DNA of 38,140 nt from positions 1 to 38,140 of the forward strand of contig CASFNK010000047.1 of the NCBI GenBank assembly GCA_949295995.1. The letters are read 5' to 3'. Position 1 is the stretch's first letter. Every line of letters begins with the position of its first letter. This document shows positions 14,584 through 22,153 of the stretch, one piece after another. The translations under genes were made by a program, and so were the position numbers. The notes beneath the pieces are model-generated. The model saw only the letters and a program-made list of their open reading frames with translations, searched no databases and was not told where the DNA came from. The DNA is from an uncultured Pseudomonadota bacterium (GTDB lineage Bacteria; Pseudomonadota; Alphaproteobacteria; RF32; CAG-239).

Positions 14584-15351
14584 ATGTTTGTTGCTCATAT
14601 TTCGGATTTGCATATTGGTGATACGACCAAAAACGGTACGCAAAATTTGCAAAAAATGGTTGAAGTCCTTAATAATTTTGAGGTCGATTTTGACTGCGTG
14701 ATTGTTACGGGAGATATCGTTCATGGTAACTCTAAACAAGATTATAAAACAGCTTTTGAACTGCTTAATCAACTGAAATATCCTTATTTCATTATTACGG
14801 GCAACAAAGACGGAACGCAAAATCTTCAAAATGCGTTAGAACTTTATCGTCCTCTTCACCCAAAAGGAAATGATGAAATTGGGCTTCAATATGAAGTGAG
14901 TGATTTTGGGGTTAAAATTTTGGCTCTCGATACTTATAAACAAGGTGTTATGAACGGTGAAATGAATGCCGAAAAATTAGCGTGGCTGGAGCAAAAGCTC
15001 AAAGACAATAATGCTCAAAAGCCGGTTTTGATTTTAGTGCATCAATTTCCGTTTGATTGGCGTTCTCGTACCTTTGATAATGAGAAACCTTCTTGGTATG
15101 AGGATTTTAAGAGAATCGTCAGTAAATACAAAACTTCTGTAAAACTCGTTGCTTGTGGGCATTTGCATAATCCAGTTACCGGAAATATTGACGGGGTTCC
15201 TGTCGTTGTTGCTCCAAGTGTGAATTGGCGGGCTAAATATGACTTCAAAAAAGTTGATAATATTGTTGCTGATAAAAAGTCTTTGGGGTTTTATGTTCAC
15301 CAAATTGACAAAGAAAACGTGGTTTCTTGTTTGGTAACTTTTCCTTTGTGA
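14584..15351 (+). CDS. Calcineurin-type metallophosphoesterase with GNKD in place of GNHD
   Basis: A 255-residue cytoplasmic protein of the CpdA-like class. The metal ligands are present: Asp8 and His10 (SDLHIGD), Asp44 (VTGDIVHG), Asn74 (TGNKD), His153 (LVHQFPFDW), and His193/His195 (CGHLHNP). The usual GNHD motif reads GNKD: Lys75 stands where the family has the His that contacts the phosphate and donates a proton. The codon AAA at 14806-14808 is unambiguous. So the metal centre looks intact but the catalytic acid is changed. The strong ribosome site TAGGAG supports the start. Substrate unknown; cyclic nucleotides are one family substrate. Confidence 0.88.
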   Translation: MFVAHISDLHIGDTTKNGTQNLQKMVEVLNNFEVDFDCVIVTGDIVHGNSKQDYKTAFELLNQLKYPYFIITGNKDGTQNLQNALELYRPLHPKGNDEIGLQYEVSDFGVKILALDTYKQGVMNGEMNAEKLAWLEQKLKDNNAQKPVLILVHQFPFDWRSRTFDNEKPSWYEDFKRIVSKYKTSVKLVACGHLHNPVTGNIDGVPVVVAPSVNWRAKYDFKKVDNIVADKKSLGFYVHQIDKENVVSCLVTFPL

Positions 15352-15441
15352 GTTTGTTACAAAGACGTAACCTTTTGTGTTTTGCTTTTCTAAAAAAATT
15401 GTCATAATATCCCTCTCAGTTAAAAACTTTATGAAGGATAA

Positions 15442-16608
15442 ATGAAAATGACTAGTAAACCTGCAAAACCTTTAAACTTGTTTGACTGCGCTACTTCTCA
15501 GAAAGTTATCGGTCAAGAAAAATTCTTAGATGCTTTTAAGACTATTTTGAATCACGGCGGTTATGCTCAAGGTCCGGAAACTCGTGAGTTGGACCAAAAA
15601 TTGGCTGCTTATTCCGGTACCAAATTTTCTGCTACTTGCGGTTCCGGTACCGATGCTTTGACCTTGGCTTTGATGGCTTGGGGGGTTAAACAAGGAGACG
15701 CTGTATTCGTTTCTTCTTTCACTTTCGTTGCTTCTGCAGAGGCTCCGGTTTTGCTCGGTGCTACTCCGATTTTTGTTGATTCTGATCCTGAAACCTACAA
15801 TATGAATCCGAAAGATTTGGAAAAGGCTATTGAAGAAGTTAAAAAAGAAGGCAAACTCAATTTGAAAGCCGTTGTTGCCGTCGATATCTTCGGTTCTCCT
15901 TGCGATTATGATGCAATTATTGAAATCGCTCACAAAAACGGTATGAAAGTTTTGTCTGACTCTTGCCAATCTTACGGTTCTGTTTATAAAGGCAAAAAAG
16001 CTGGTTCTATTGCCGATATGTCTGCTACGTCTTTCTATCCTACAAAACCGTTGGCTTGCTATGGTGATGGCGGTGCCGTATTTACAAATTCTGAGGAAGA
16101 AAATGAATTGGTTAAATCTTGCCGTGTTCATGGTATGAGCCCAGAAGATCACTATGATAATGTTCGTTTGGGTATGACTGGACGTATGAACTCTTTCCAA
16201 GCTGCCGTTTTGTTGCAAAAATTAACGGTATTTGATCAAGAACTCAAAGACAGATATCGTGTTGCCAGCCGTTATGATAATGAATTGGATAGTTATTTCC
16301 GTAAACAACGCATTTTGGATAATTGCAGCTCTGCTTATGCTTTGTACACAATTAACTGCGATGACCGTGATGAATTGATGGCTTTCTTGAAAGAAAACGG
16401 AATTCCTTGCGGTGCTTATTATCCGCGTCCGGTTCATACTCAAACCGCTTATGCTAAATGGAACAATCGTTCTTTGCCGGTTTGTGAAAAACTTTCTAAG
16501 ACCGTATTGTCTATCCCGATGACACCTTATCTTGATAATGAAGATTTGGATTATGTCATCTCGAAGATGAACGAATTTGCACAAATGAAAAAGAGCAAGG
16601 CAGCTTAA
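15442..16608 (+). CDS. DegT/DnrJ/EryC1-type PLP sugar aminotransferase
   Basis: A 388-residue fold-type I aminotransferase that makes amino sugars on nucleotide carriers. Motifs: substrate loop GGYAQGPETRELDQKLA, PLP-phosphate site GSGTDALTLAL, Asp173 in VLSDSCQSYGS (commonly EDAAQ), and the Schiff-base Lys202 in TSFYPTKPLACYGDGGA. The usual C-terminal part with GIPCGAYYPRPVH is present. Codons are strongly biased to GCT, GGT, TCT, CGT and AAC, unlike neighbours, suggesting high expression. No other sugar-nucleotide or glycan genes are near. Start 15442 has AAGGA only 3 bases upstream; ATG at 15448 is an equal alternative. Confidence 0.9.
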   Translation: MKMTSKPAKPLNLFDCATSQKVIGQEKFLDAFKTILNHGGYAQGPETRELDQKLAAYSGTKFSATCGSGTDALTLALMAWGVKQGDAVFVSSFTFVASAEAPVLLGATPIFVDSDPETYNMNPKDLEKAIEEVKKEGKLNLKAVVAVDIFGSPCDYDAIIEIAHKNGMKVLSDSCQSYGSVYKGKKAGSIADMSATSFYPTKPLACYGDGGAVFTNSEEENELVKSCRVHGMSPEDHYDNVRLGMTGRMNSFQAAVLLQKLTVFDQELKDRYRVASRYDNELDSYFRKQRILDNCSSAYALYTINCDDRDELMAFLKENGIPCGAYYPRPVHTQTAYAKWNNRSLPVCEKLSKTVLSIPMTPYLDNEDLDYVISKMNEFAQMKKSKAA

Positions 16609-16628
16609 TTGTTTTAAGAGCACAAAGA

Positions 16629-16657
16629 AAAACCTCCGTTAAAAAACGGAGGTTTTT
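16629..16657. terminator. Bidirectional terminator between convergent genes
   Basis: AAAACCTCCGTT and AACGGAGGTTTTT pair around a short A loop, with A and T runs on both sides, serving both the aminotransferase and the leftward membrane protein. Confidence 0.85.
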
Positions 16658-16664
16658 CTGTTGC

Positions 16665-17381
16665 TTATTTCCGTTTTGGGGTTTTATAGAAAAACTCATA
16701 AATGTTGAGGTAAATCACACACTGAATTACCGTGAATAAGGCACTAAATATAGCGCGTAATAGCCAAGAATTGGCAGAAAGTGCGAAGATGGCAAAAGGA
16801 ACTAAGCCATAAATGATGAAACAAATCAAAAATATGCGCCAGTAGTTATCTTTGGTATGGAAAAAGGTGAGGGTGATAGAGGCATTACGCCCAATTACGG
16901 CTGAAACCCAAGCTAATGCCGGAATATAAAACAATGTTGTCAGAAGTAAGAACATGATGCCGTAGAGGGCATAGCGGAATGTGTTTGAGGCGATAAAATC
17001 ACTCCAGAGGTTTTGAATATACGGGAATACCTGCAATGGGCTTAATAGCCATAACCCGAACAACAGCAACATCTTTAAGAGCATCAGAAAGGCAAACGCT
17101 AAAAGTGAAATGGTAACAGCCCTTATCAAAGCATTGATAAATTCAGATTTCTTTAGCAATGGGCGGCGTTTGAAATAAACCCGGACAAAGCAAAAGTAAA
17201 AGAGGTAAGTGTAAATTATGTAAATTAATCCACCCAGAGGATTATCCATAAGGTTAAAACCGCCCAGAAGATATATTCCGCTGAAAGATAAGACGAAAAA
17301 TAAGCCCAAGCTAGGAAGATGTGATTTGACGTATTGATAGCTTTGGTGAAAAATTTGCAAGATGGGTAGGTGTTTGGTCAT
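16665..17381 (-). CDS. Multi-pass inner-membrane protein of unknown function
   Basis: A 238-residue very hydrophobic protein with about six predicted membrane helices (for example SLGLFFVLSFSGIYLLGG, VTISLLAFAFLMLLKMLLLF, FRYALYGIMFLLLTTLFYIP and IFLICFIIYGLVPFAIFAL). The short N-terminus and the tail (YKTPKRK) are basic, suggesting both face the cytoplasm. No family recognised; no conserved charged site stands out that would suggest an enzyme. The ribosome site AGAGGTG supports the start. It is a single gene, bounded by terminators on both sides. Confidence 0.75.
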   Translation of the reverse strand: MTKHLPILQIFHQSYQYVKSHLPSLGLFFVLSFSGIYLLGGFNLMDNPLGGLIYIIYTYLFYFCFVRVYFKRRPLLKKSEFINALIRAVTISLLAFAFLMLLKMLLLFGLWLLSPLQVFPYIQNLWSDFIASNTFRYALYGIMFLLLTTLFYIPALAWVSAVIGRNASITLTFFHTKDNYWRIFLICFIIYGLVPFAIFALSANSWLLRAIFSALFTVIQCVIYLNIYEFFYKTPKRK

Positions 17382-17451
17382 GTTGCACCTCTGGAAAGTT
17401 ACATATATTCTTACTTTATCTTAATTTTTTGAAAAATAAACCCCTAATTTA

Positions 17452-17485
17452 GAAAAAACAAACCTCCTTTTCACAAGGAGGTTTG
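17452..17485 (-). terminator. Terminator of accB-accC
   Basis: CAAACCTCCTT and AAGGAGGTTTG pair exactly around TTCAC, with a T run on the minus strand side, just past the accC stop. Confidence 0.88.
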
Positions 17486-17495
17486 TTTGCTTTGT

Positions 17496-18845
17496 TTATT
17501 TACTGGCTTTTTTCTTTTCTATGAATTGTTCAAGCCAATGAATATTGTATTGACCGTCAATATACTCTGCTTGGGAAATGATATCTTGATGCAGAGGAAT
17601 TGTGGTATTGACGCCTTCTATTACAAATTCTTCCAAGGCACGACGTAAACGCATTAGAGCGGCATTACGGGTTTTGCCATGAACAATTAATTTAGCAATC
17701 ATACTGTCATAAAACGGTGGTATGGTGTAGCCGGAATAAATTTCAGAATCGACTCGGATGCCAAGTCCGCCCGGAGCATGCCACTCGGTGATTTTTCCGG
17801 GGCAGGGGACAAAGGTTTCCGGATCTTCGGCATTAATACGGCATTCAATCGCATGACCGTGGAAAGAGATGTCATCTTGGGTATAACCAAGTTCGGCACC
17901 GCTAGCAATGCGAATTTGCTCTTTCACAATATCAATACCGGTGATGGCTTCGGTAATTGGGTGTTCTACTTGCAGACGCGTATTCATTTCCATAAAATAG
18001 AAACGACCGTCTTCATATAAAAACTCCAAAGTTCCGGCATTGGTGTAACCGATTTTTTCGATTGCCTTGCGGACAATTTCACCAATTTCTCGACGTTGTT
18101 GATTGTTCAAAGCCGGAGATGGGCATTCTTCAATGACTTTTTGGTTGCTGCGTTGAATTGAGCAATCACGTTCGCCTAAGTGAACAACGTGGCCATATTT
18201 ATCCGCCAAAATCTGCATTTCAATATGACGTGGTTTTTGCAAATATTTTTCCATGTAAACCACATCACTGGTGAAAGCTGCTTTGGCTTCGGCACGAGCC
18301 ATGGTGTAGGCTTCTTTCATTTCCTCATCGTTAAAGGCAATTTTCATACCTTTACCGCCACCGCCAGCCGTGGCTTTGACGATTACCGGATAGCCGATTT
18401 TATTGGCCCATTCAATGGACATGTCAACACTTTCAAGTGCTGGAGAACCTGGGGTTACCGGAATGCCTGCTTCTTGTGCAACCTTACGAGCGGTGATTTT
18501 ATCTCCCATCAGGCGCATTTGGTCAGCCGTCGGTCCGATAAAGGTAATCCCGTGTCTTTCAACCATTTCGGCAAAGTCAGCATTCTCTGAAAGAAATCCA
18601 AATCCAGGGTGAATGGCGTCCGCGCCGGTAATGAGTGCAGCGGAAATAATTGCCGGTTTGTTGAGGTAAGAATCTGTAGAACGGGCAGGTCCGATGCAAA
18701 CGGCTTCATCAGCCAAACGAACGTGCATTGCATCGGCATCAGCCTCAGAGTGTACGGCAACCGTGCGAATTCCCATTTCGCGGCAGGCACGATGAATTCT
18801 AAGGGCTACTTCTCCTCGGTTGGCAATCAGTACTTTTTCAAACAT
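17496..18845 (-). CDS. accC: AccC, biotin carboxylase subunit of acetyl-CoA carboxylase
   Basis: A 449-residue ATP-grasp enzyme that carboxylates biotin on AccB using bicarbonate and ATP, the first step of fatty acid synthesis. It begins FEKVLIANRGEVALRIHRA, has the ATP loop TAGGGGKGMKIA, HVVHLGERDCSIQRSNQKV, and FYFMEMNTRLQVEHPITE with catalytic and metal residues, all at normal positions and full length. The gap to accB is 18 bases, so the two are co-transcribed and co-regulated as in most bacteria. Confidence 0.97.
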   Translation of the reverse strand: MFEKVLIANRGEVALRIHRACREMGIRTVAVHSEADADAMHVRLADEAVCIGPARSTDSYLNKPAIISAALITGADAIHPGFGFLSENADFAEMVERHGITFIGPTADQMRLMGDKITARKVAQEAGIPVTPGSPALESVDMSIEWANKIGYPVIVKATAGGGGKGMKIAFNDEEMKEAYTMARAEAKAAFTSDVVYMEKYLQKPRHIEMQILADKYGHVVHLGERDCSIQRSNQKVIEECPSPALNNQQRREIGEIVRKAIEKIGYTNAGTLEFLYEDGRFYFMEMNTRLQVEHPITEAITGIDIVKEQIRIASGAELGYTQDDISFHGHAIECRINAEDPETFVPCPGKITEWHAPGGLGIRVDSEIYSGYTIPPFYDSMIAKLIVHGKTRNAALMRLRRALEEFVIEGVNTTIPLHQDIISQAEYIDGQYNIHWLEQFIEKKKASK

Positions 18846-18863
18846 ATATTTATCCTATAAGTG

Positions 18864-19352
18864 TTATTCGATAATGATTAACGGTTCACCATATTCAACC
18901 GGATCACCGCCGGATACCAAAATCTTGGTTACTTTACCTGCCGTGTGAGCTTTTACGGGGTTGAAGGTTTTCATCGCTTCAATCAAGCAGACCGTATCGC
19001 CGACATTTACACTGTCGCCGACTTTAACATAATCAGGAGAATTCGGGTCGCTTGAGAGGTAAACAACGCCAACCATCGGAGATTTTACGCAACCAGGGAG
19101 TTTGGCATAGTCTTCTTCGGATACCGGGGCAGGGGCTGCCGGAGCTGCAACAGGGGTTGGTGCTGCAACAGGGGCTGCAATAGGTGCCGGAGGAATTGGC
19201 GCAGGCATCGGTGGAAGTGGTGCCGGATGCGGTAATTCTCTGGTTAAGCATATACGGCAACCTTCGTCTTCGTATTCAAGTTCAGTCAGGTTGCTCTTAT
19301 CCAAAATTTCAGCCAATTTGCTGATTACTTTTGTATCCAAGGGATTAGACAT
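18864..19352 (-). CDS. accB: AccB, biotin carboxyl carrier protein
   Basis: 162 residues in three parts: an N-terminal helical region (about 1-45), a Pro/Ala-rich flexible linker (about 46-80), and the biotinyl domain. The biotin attachment Lys128 sits in LIEAMKTFNPV. The thumb of Gram-negative AccB is seen at VGVVYLSSDPNSPDYVKVGD. It shuttles the carboxyl group between AccC and the carboxyltransferase. It is the first gene of the operon; the upstream region has a cluster of short repeats (19451-19500) that could be a control site. Confidence 0.96.
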   Translation of the reverse strand: MSNPLDTKVISKLAEILDKSNLTELEYEDEGCRICLTRELPHPAPLPPMPAPIPPAPIAAPVAAPTPVAAPAAPAPVSEEDYAKLPGCVKSPMVGVVYLSSDPNSPDYVKVGDSVNVGDTVCLIEAMKTFNPVKAHTAGKVTKILVSGGDPVEYGEPLIIIE

Positions 19353-19450
19353 ATTGTTATTCTCTCTTTCTTAAAAAGTTATTATTCCTAGCTGAAGTAT
19401 TACCGCTTATTTTTCATAAAAACAACAAAAATCTTCTTTTTTTACCAAAT

Positions 19451-19500
19451 TTGAGCAAAAAATGCCTCAATTTTGATAAAAAATGCCCATTTTTTAGCAA
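19451..19500. repeat. Three related short repeats upstream of accB
   Basis: TTGAGCAAAAAATGCC (19451-19466), TTGATAAAAAATGCC (19473-19487) and, inverted, a copy of the form TTGCTAAAAAATGGG ending at 19500. The AAAAAATGCC cores are 21 bases apart, two helical turns. They lie about 100-150 bases upstream of accB and within the divergent intergenic region shared with the EamA gene. Possible protein-binding sites. Confidence 0.4.
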
Positions 19501-19545
19501 TATATAAAAATTTGAAAATCATTTGCAGAAAGTATATTTAAATGG

Positions 19546-19561
19546 TGGCATTGTATATGCA
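19546..19561 (+). promoter_or_regulatory. Weak sigma-54-like promoter match before the EamA gene
   Basis: TGGCATTGTATATGCA keeps the GG and GC pairs exactly 12 bases apart, as in sigma-54 promoters, with one mismatch in TTGC (ATGC). It would start transcription near 19572, 23 bases before the ATG. A chance match is quite possible in this AT-rich stretch. Confidence 0.3.
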
Positions 19562-19594
19562 TTATAAAGAGAAATTTTTTTAGGAGGTAAAATT

Positions 19595-20029
19595 ATGGAG
19601 AATTATTTGTGGCTGGTTTATGCTTTGTTATCAGCAATATGTGCCGCTTTGGTCAGCGTGTTCGGCAAAATCGGCTTGCAAGGTTTGGATGCTAATGCCG
19701 CAACGGTTATTCGGGCTGTGATTATGGCTTTGTTTTTGATTTGTGTGATGTTGGTACAGCGAAATTTTAGCCATGTCAGCGGTATCTTAGCCGATAAAAA
19801 AGCAATGCTCTGGATTGCAATCAGCGGAATTGCCGGAGCAATGTCTTGGTTATTCTATTTTGTAGCTTTAAAATACGGAAAAGTTTCGCAAGTGGCACCG
19901 GTAGATAAGTTAAGTGTGGTTCTAGCCACTATTATTGCCGTGGCGTTTTTACATGAGAGTGTTTCTATGATAAGTATGAGTGGCATTGTTTTGATTACGG
20001 CGGGAATAATTATGGTGGCTCTTGGTTAA
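19595..20029 (+). CDS. Half-size EamA/DMT-family transporter
   Basis: A 144-residue protein with a single EamA domain of about five membrane helices, beginning LWLVYALLSAICAALVSVFG and ending VLITAGIIMVALG. Full-size EamA transporters have two such domains in one chain, so this one should work as a dimer. The charged GKIGL after helix 1 and KLSVV before helix 4 are usual in the family. The ribosome site AGGAGGTAAAATT is very strong. The substrate cannot be inferred. It lies just before flgE but ends before that gene's own promoter. Confidence 0.85.
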   Translation: MENYLWLVYALLSAICAALVSVFGKIGLQGLDANAATVIRAVIMALFLICVMLVQRNFSHVSGILADKKAMLWIAISGIAGAMSWLFYFVALKYGKVSQVAPVDKLSVVLATIIAVAFLHESVSMISMSGIVLITAGIIMVALG

Positions 20030-20031
20030 AA

Positions 20032-20047
20032 TGGCACAAAATTTGCA
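20032..20047 (+). promoter_or_regulatory. Sigma-54 (RpoN) promoter of the hook gene
   Basis: TGGCACAAAATTTGCA matches the -24/-12 consensus TGGCAC-N5-TTGCA in full, with GG (20033-20034) and GC (20045-20046) at the required 12-base offset. Transcription should begin near 20058, giving a 28-base leader that holds the GTGAGGATG ribosome site before the ATG at 20086. Hook genes in Caulobacter-type flagellar hierarchies are controlled by sigma-54. Confidence 0.85.
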
Positions 20048-20085
20048 TATATTATCCTAAAGTGGAATTTTGTGAGGATGAAAAA

Positions 20086-21303
20086 ATGGCATTAAGCAGT
20101 TTTACACCTTCGGTTACGGGTATGTCCGCTCAGGCTCATGCTTTGGAAACCGTCAGTACAAATATGGCTAATATGCGCACCGTCGGTTATAAGCCTAACG
20201 AGACTATGTTTAGTACTTTGTTGGGGAGTACGCCTAATTATAGCAATACGGTGGATCAATTGAGCTCTAACCGTGTTAATATAAATGGCGTGAATTATTA
20301 TGACCGAACATTGGTTAATACTCAGGGTACGATTACCTCTACCGGAAATAATTATGATGTTGCCATTAATGGTGAAAATGCCTTTTTTGAGGTTAAAGAT
20401 ACAGGTGGTTATACTTATTATACCAGAGCCGGTGATTTTACAACTCTTACCCAAGACGGTAAAACTTACCTCGTAACCAGCAGCGGCTATAACGTTCAGG
20501 GCTTCCCTGCAACAGGTGATGGTTTTGGAGCTTCTCCAAGCGATATTGAAATTTTATATCAAGACAAGGTTCCTTCAACGCCGACAACACAAGCTTCTGT
20601 CATTGCCAATGTACCCGCAGACGGCGTCGATACCAGCAGTTATGGCGTTACCGTTTATGGTCCCAATAATGACGGACGTACCATGAATATGCTCTTTACT
20701 AAAGTAGAAGGCAAAATTAATACTTGGGAAATTACGTTCACAATTGAGGACGGTACTGTTACCGGCGGGCCAATTGAAGCTGTTTTCGACTCCGATGCTA
20801 ATCTCATTAGTCCGAAAAATTTTAATCTTACCGTGAATTGGGATGATGGGTCGTCAAATAATATTACAATGGATATTTCCAAAATGACCCAATATGCCGG
20901 AAGCTCCGGTATTACTAAAGTGGAACAAGACGGTGCTCCTAGCGGAAACTTTGTGAAAAGTTTTATTGATAGTAACGGTGTGGTTAAAGCCTCTTATAGT
21001 AATGGTGATGAAATCGCTTTTGCAAAGTTGGCGATTGTCGGTTTTGAATCAGCTGATAATTTAACTCCAATTAATAACACAATGTTTGAAGCAAATAATG
21101 AAACCGGACAAAGTCATTATGTGAACGGGCCTGATAAAAATATCACCGGTTTGTTACAGCCTCAAGCCGTCGAATCTTCCGCTGTGAATGTTGAAAGCGA
21201 ATTTGCAAAAATGATTGTCGTGCAACGCGCTTATACGCTTAATACTCAGTCTTTTACCGCTAATAATGAAATGTTGCAAACAATCGTTAACTTGAAATCG
21301 TAA
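20086..21303 (+). CDS. flgE: FlgE, flagellar hook protein
   Basis: A 405-residue flagellar rod/hook family protein. N-terminal family motif: ALSSFTPSVTGMSAQAHALE then TVSTNMANMRTVGYKP (the ANxxTxGYK type helix). It then has GENAFFEV, YTRAGDFTTLTQDGKTYLV, and the C-terminal hook motif ESSAVNVESEFAKMIVVQRAY, SFTANNEMLQTIVNLKS. The length and the extended middle domain fit the hook protein better than FlgF or FlgG. The start at 20086 follows a GAGG site; a longer frame from 20062 lacks one. It stands alone, away from any other flagellar gene in the window, and has its own sigma-54 promoter and terminator. Confidence 0.9.
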   Translation: MALSSFTPSVTGMSAQAHALETVSTNMANMRTVGYKPNETMFSTLLGSTPNYSNTVDQLSSNRVNINGVNYYDRTLVNTQGTITSTGNNYDVAINGENAFFEVKDTGGYTYYTRAGDFTTLTQDGKTYLVTSSGYNVQGFPATGDGFGASPSDIEILYQDKVPSTPTTQASVIANVPADGVDTSSYGVTVYGPNNDGRTMNMLFTKVEGKINTWEITFTIEDGTVTGGPIEAVFDSDANLISPKNFNLTVNWDDGSSNNITMDISKMTQYAGSSGITKVEQDGAPSGNFVKSFIDSNGVVKASYSNGDEIAFAKLAIVGFESADNLTPINNTMFEANNETGQSHYVNGPDKNITGLLQPQAVESSAVNVESEFAKMIVVQRAYTLNTQSFTANNEMLQTIVNLKS

Positions 21304-21320
21304 AAAATAAGTAGTTTGTT

Positions 21321-21357
21321 AAAACGCTCCATCTCTTTGAATAATGGAGCGTTTTTT
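21321..21357 (+). terminator. Terminator after flgE
   Basis: AAAACGCTCCAT pairs with ATGGAGCGTTTT, followed by T's. Confidence 0.88.
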
Positions 21358-21465
21358 CTTTGACTTTACTGAAAAAGGTATAGTTATAAAATTTTTTTTA
21401 GAATAACATCATTTTTAACTGGACAAGCTCGAAAATATGTTTTATAAACCTCTTCGTCGAACGAT

Positions 21466-21541
<76 letters not shown>

Positions 21542-21544
21542 TCT

Positions 21545-21570
21545 AAAAGCCTTGGTTTTCCAAGGCTTTT
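21545..21570 (+). terminator. Terminator of tRNA-Phe
   Basis: An exact 11-bp stem, AAAAGCCTTGG with CCAAGGCTTTT around TTTT, three bases after the tRNA. Confidence 0.85.
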
Positions 21571-21701
21571 GTTGTATGGTGCTCTCGCCAATCGAGCGGC
21601 GCAAGGCTTGCTCTCTTGGGGACGGGCCTCGCTTTGAAACTTAATTTCACTTCCGAAACTGTTCGTTTCGTCGTTCAATAAATTTTCAAAGATGTTGCAG
21701 A

Positions 21702-21729
21702 CAAAAACAATCAATCGTGATTGTTTTTG
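21702..21729. repeat. Perfect 12-bp hairpin inside the tRNA-adjacent segment
   Basis: CAAAAACAATCA pairs with TGATTGTTTTTG around a 4-base loop. It has no T tract after it, so it is not a typical terminator, and may be a structural part of the repeat segment. Confidence 0.6.
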
Positions 21730-21755
21730 CTTAGCCATCCCAACTCGCACCATCT

Positions 21756-21785
21756 AAAAAAACCTCCGGTTACGGAGGTTTTTTT
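21756..21785. terminator. Bidirectional terminator after the XRE gene
   Basis: A 13-bp stem, AAAAAAACCTCCG with CGGAGGTTTTTTT around GTTA; it overlaps the right copy of the direct repeat and ends leftward transcription of the XRE gene. Confidence 0.85.
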
Positions 21786-21806
21786 GTGTTTTGTTTGATG
21801 TAACTA

Positions 21807-22025
21807 TTATTCAATAGTTTTGCTAAATAATTGGGTAATGTCTGTATTTAAAGCATCGGCTATGGCGTATAAAATATTGATAGACATATTTGCGTGACCA
21901 TTTTCTATTTCGGATAAATACGCGCGGTCTATGCCAACCATGACAGCAAAATCAATTTGTGAAATTTGCTTTGCTTTCCTTGTCCTACGGATGTTGTTTC
22001 CTATGTTTTTAAGCCTGTTATTCAA
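21807..22025 (-). CDS. Small XRE/Cro-type HTH regulator (C-protein-like)
   Basis: A 72-residue single helix-turn-helix protein from a TTG at 22025, chosen because AAAGGAT lies 6 bases before it; an ATG at 22094 gives 95 residues but has no ribosome site and lies in the divergent promoter. The HTH is complete: GNNIRRTRKAKQISQIDFAV, then GIDRAYLSEIENGHANMS and ILYAIADALN, ending TDITQLFSK. Size and sequence resemble controller proteins of restriction-modification and toxin-type systems. No methylase or nuclease gene is near. It faces away from the unknown gene at 22154 and probably binds the palindrome at 22077-22092, controlling both. Confidence 0.82.
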   Translation of the reverse strand: MNNRLKNIGNNIRRTRKAKQISQIDFAVMVGIDRAYLSEIENGHANMSINILYAIADALNTDITQLFSKTIE

Positions 22026-22076
22026 AGTATTATCCTTTATTTTTCTTTTATTGTAGAACGGCTTAAAAATAATTGT

Positions 22077-22105
22077 GTTGACTATACTCAACATTTAGGT
22101 ATAAT
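22077..22105 (+). promoter_or_regulatory. Promoter of the unknown gene at 22154 with a palindromic operator
   Basis: TTGACT (22078-22083), 16 bases, TATAAT (22100-22105). Over the -35 box lies GTTGACTATACTCAAC (22077-22092), a palindrome apart from one central-flank base pair, of the size bound by small XRE dimers. The divergent XRE gene starts 52 bases away. Confidence 0.65.
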
Positions 22106-22153
22106 TTTAAATAGATATTACAGTCACATTATTAAATACAGAAAGGGAAAACT

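Noticed and set aside
15526..16218. Long minus-strand open frame under the aminotransferase gene
   Set aside because: It is the antisense shadow of a strongly codon-biased gene, with implausible composition (runs of Phe, Asn and Arg).
22025..22094. ATG at 22094 as the XRE start
   Set aside because: No ribosome site precedes it and it overlaps the operator and promoter; the TTG at 22025 has AAAGGAT at good distance.
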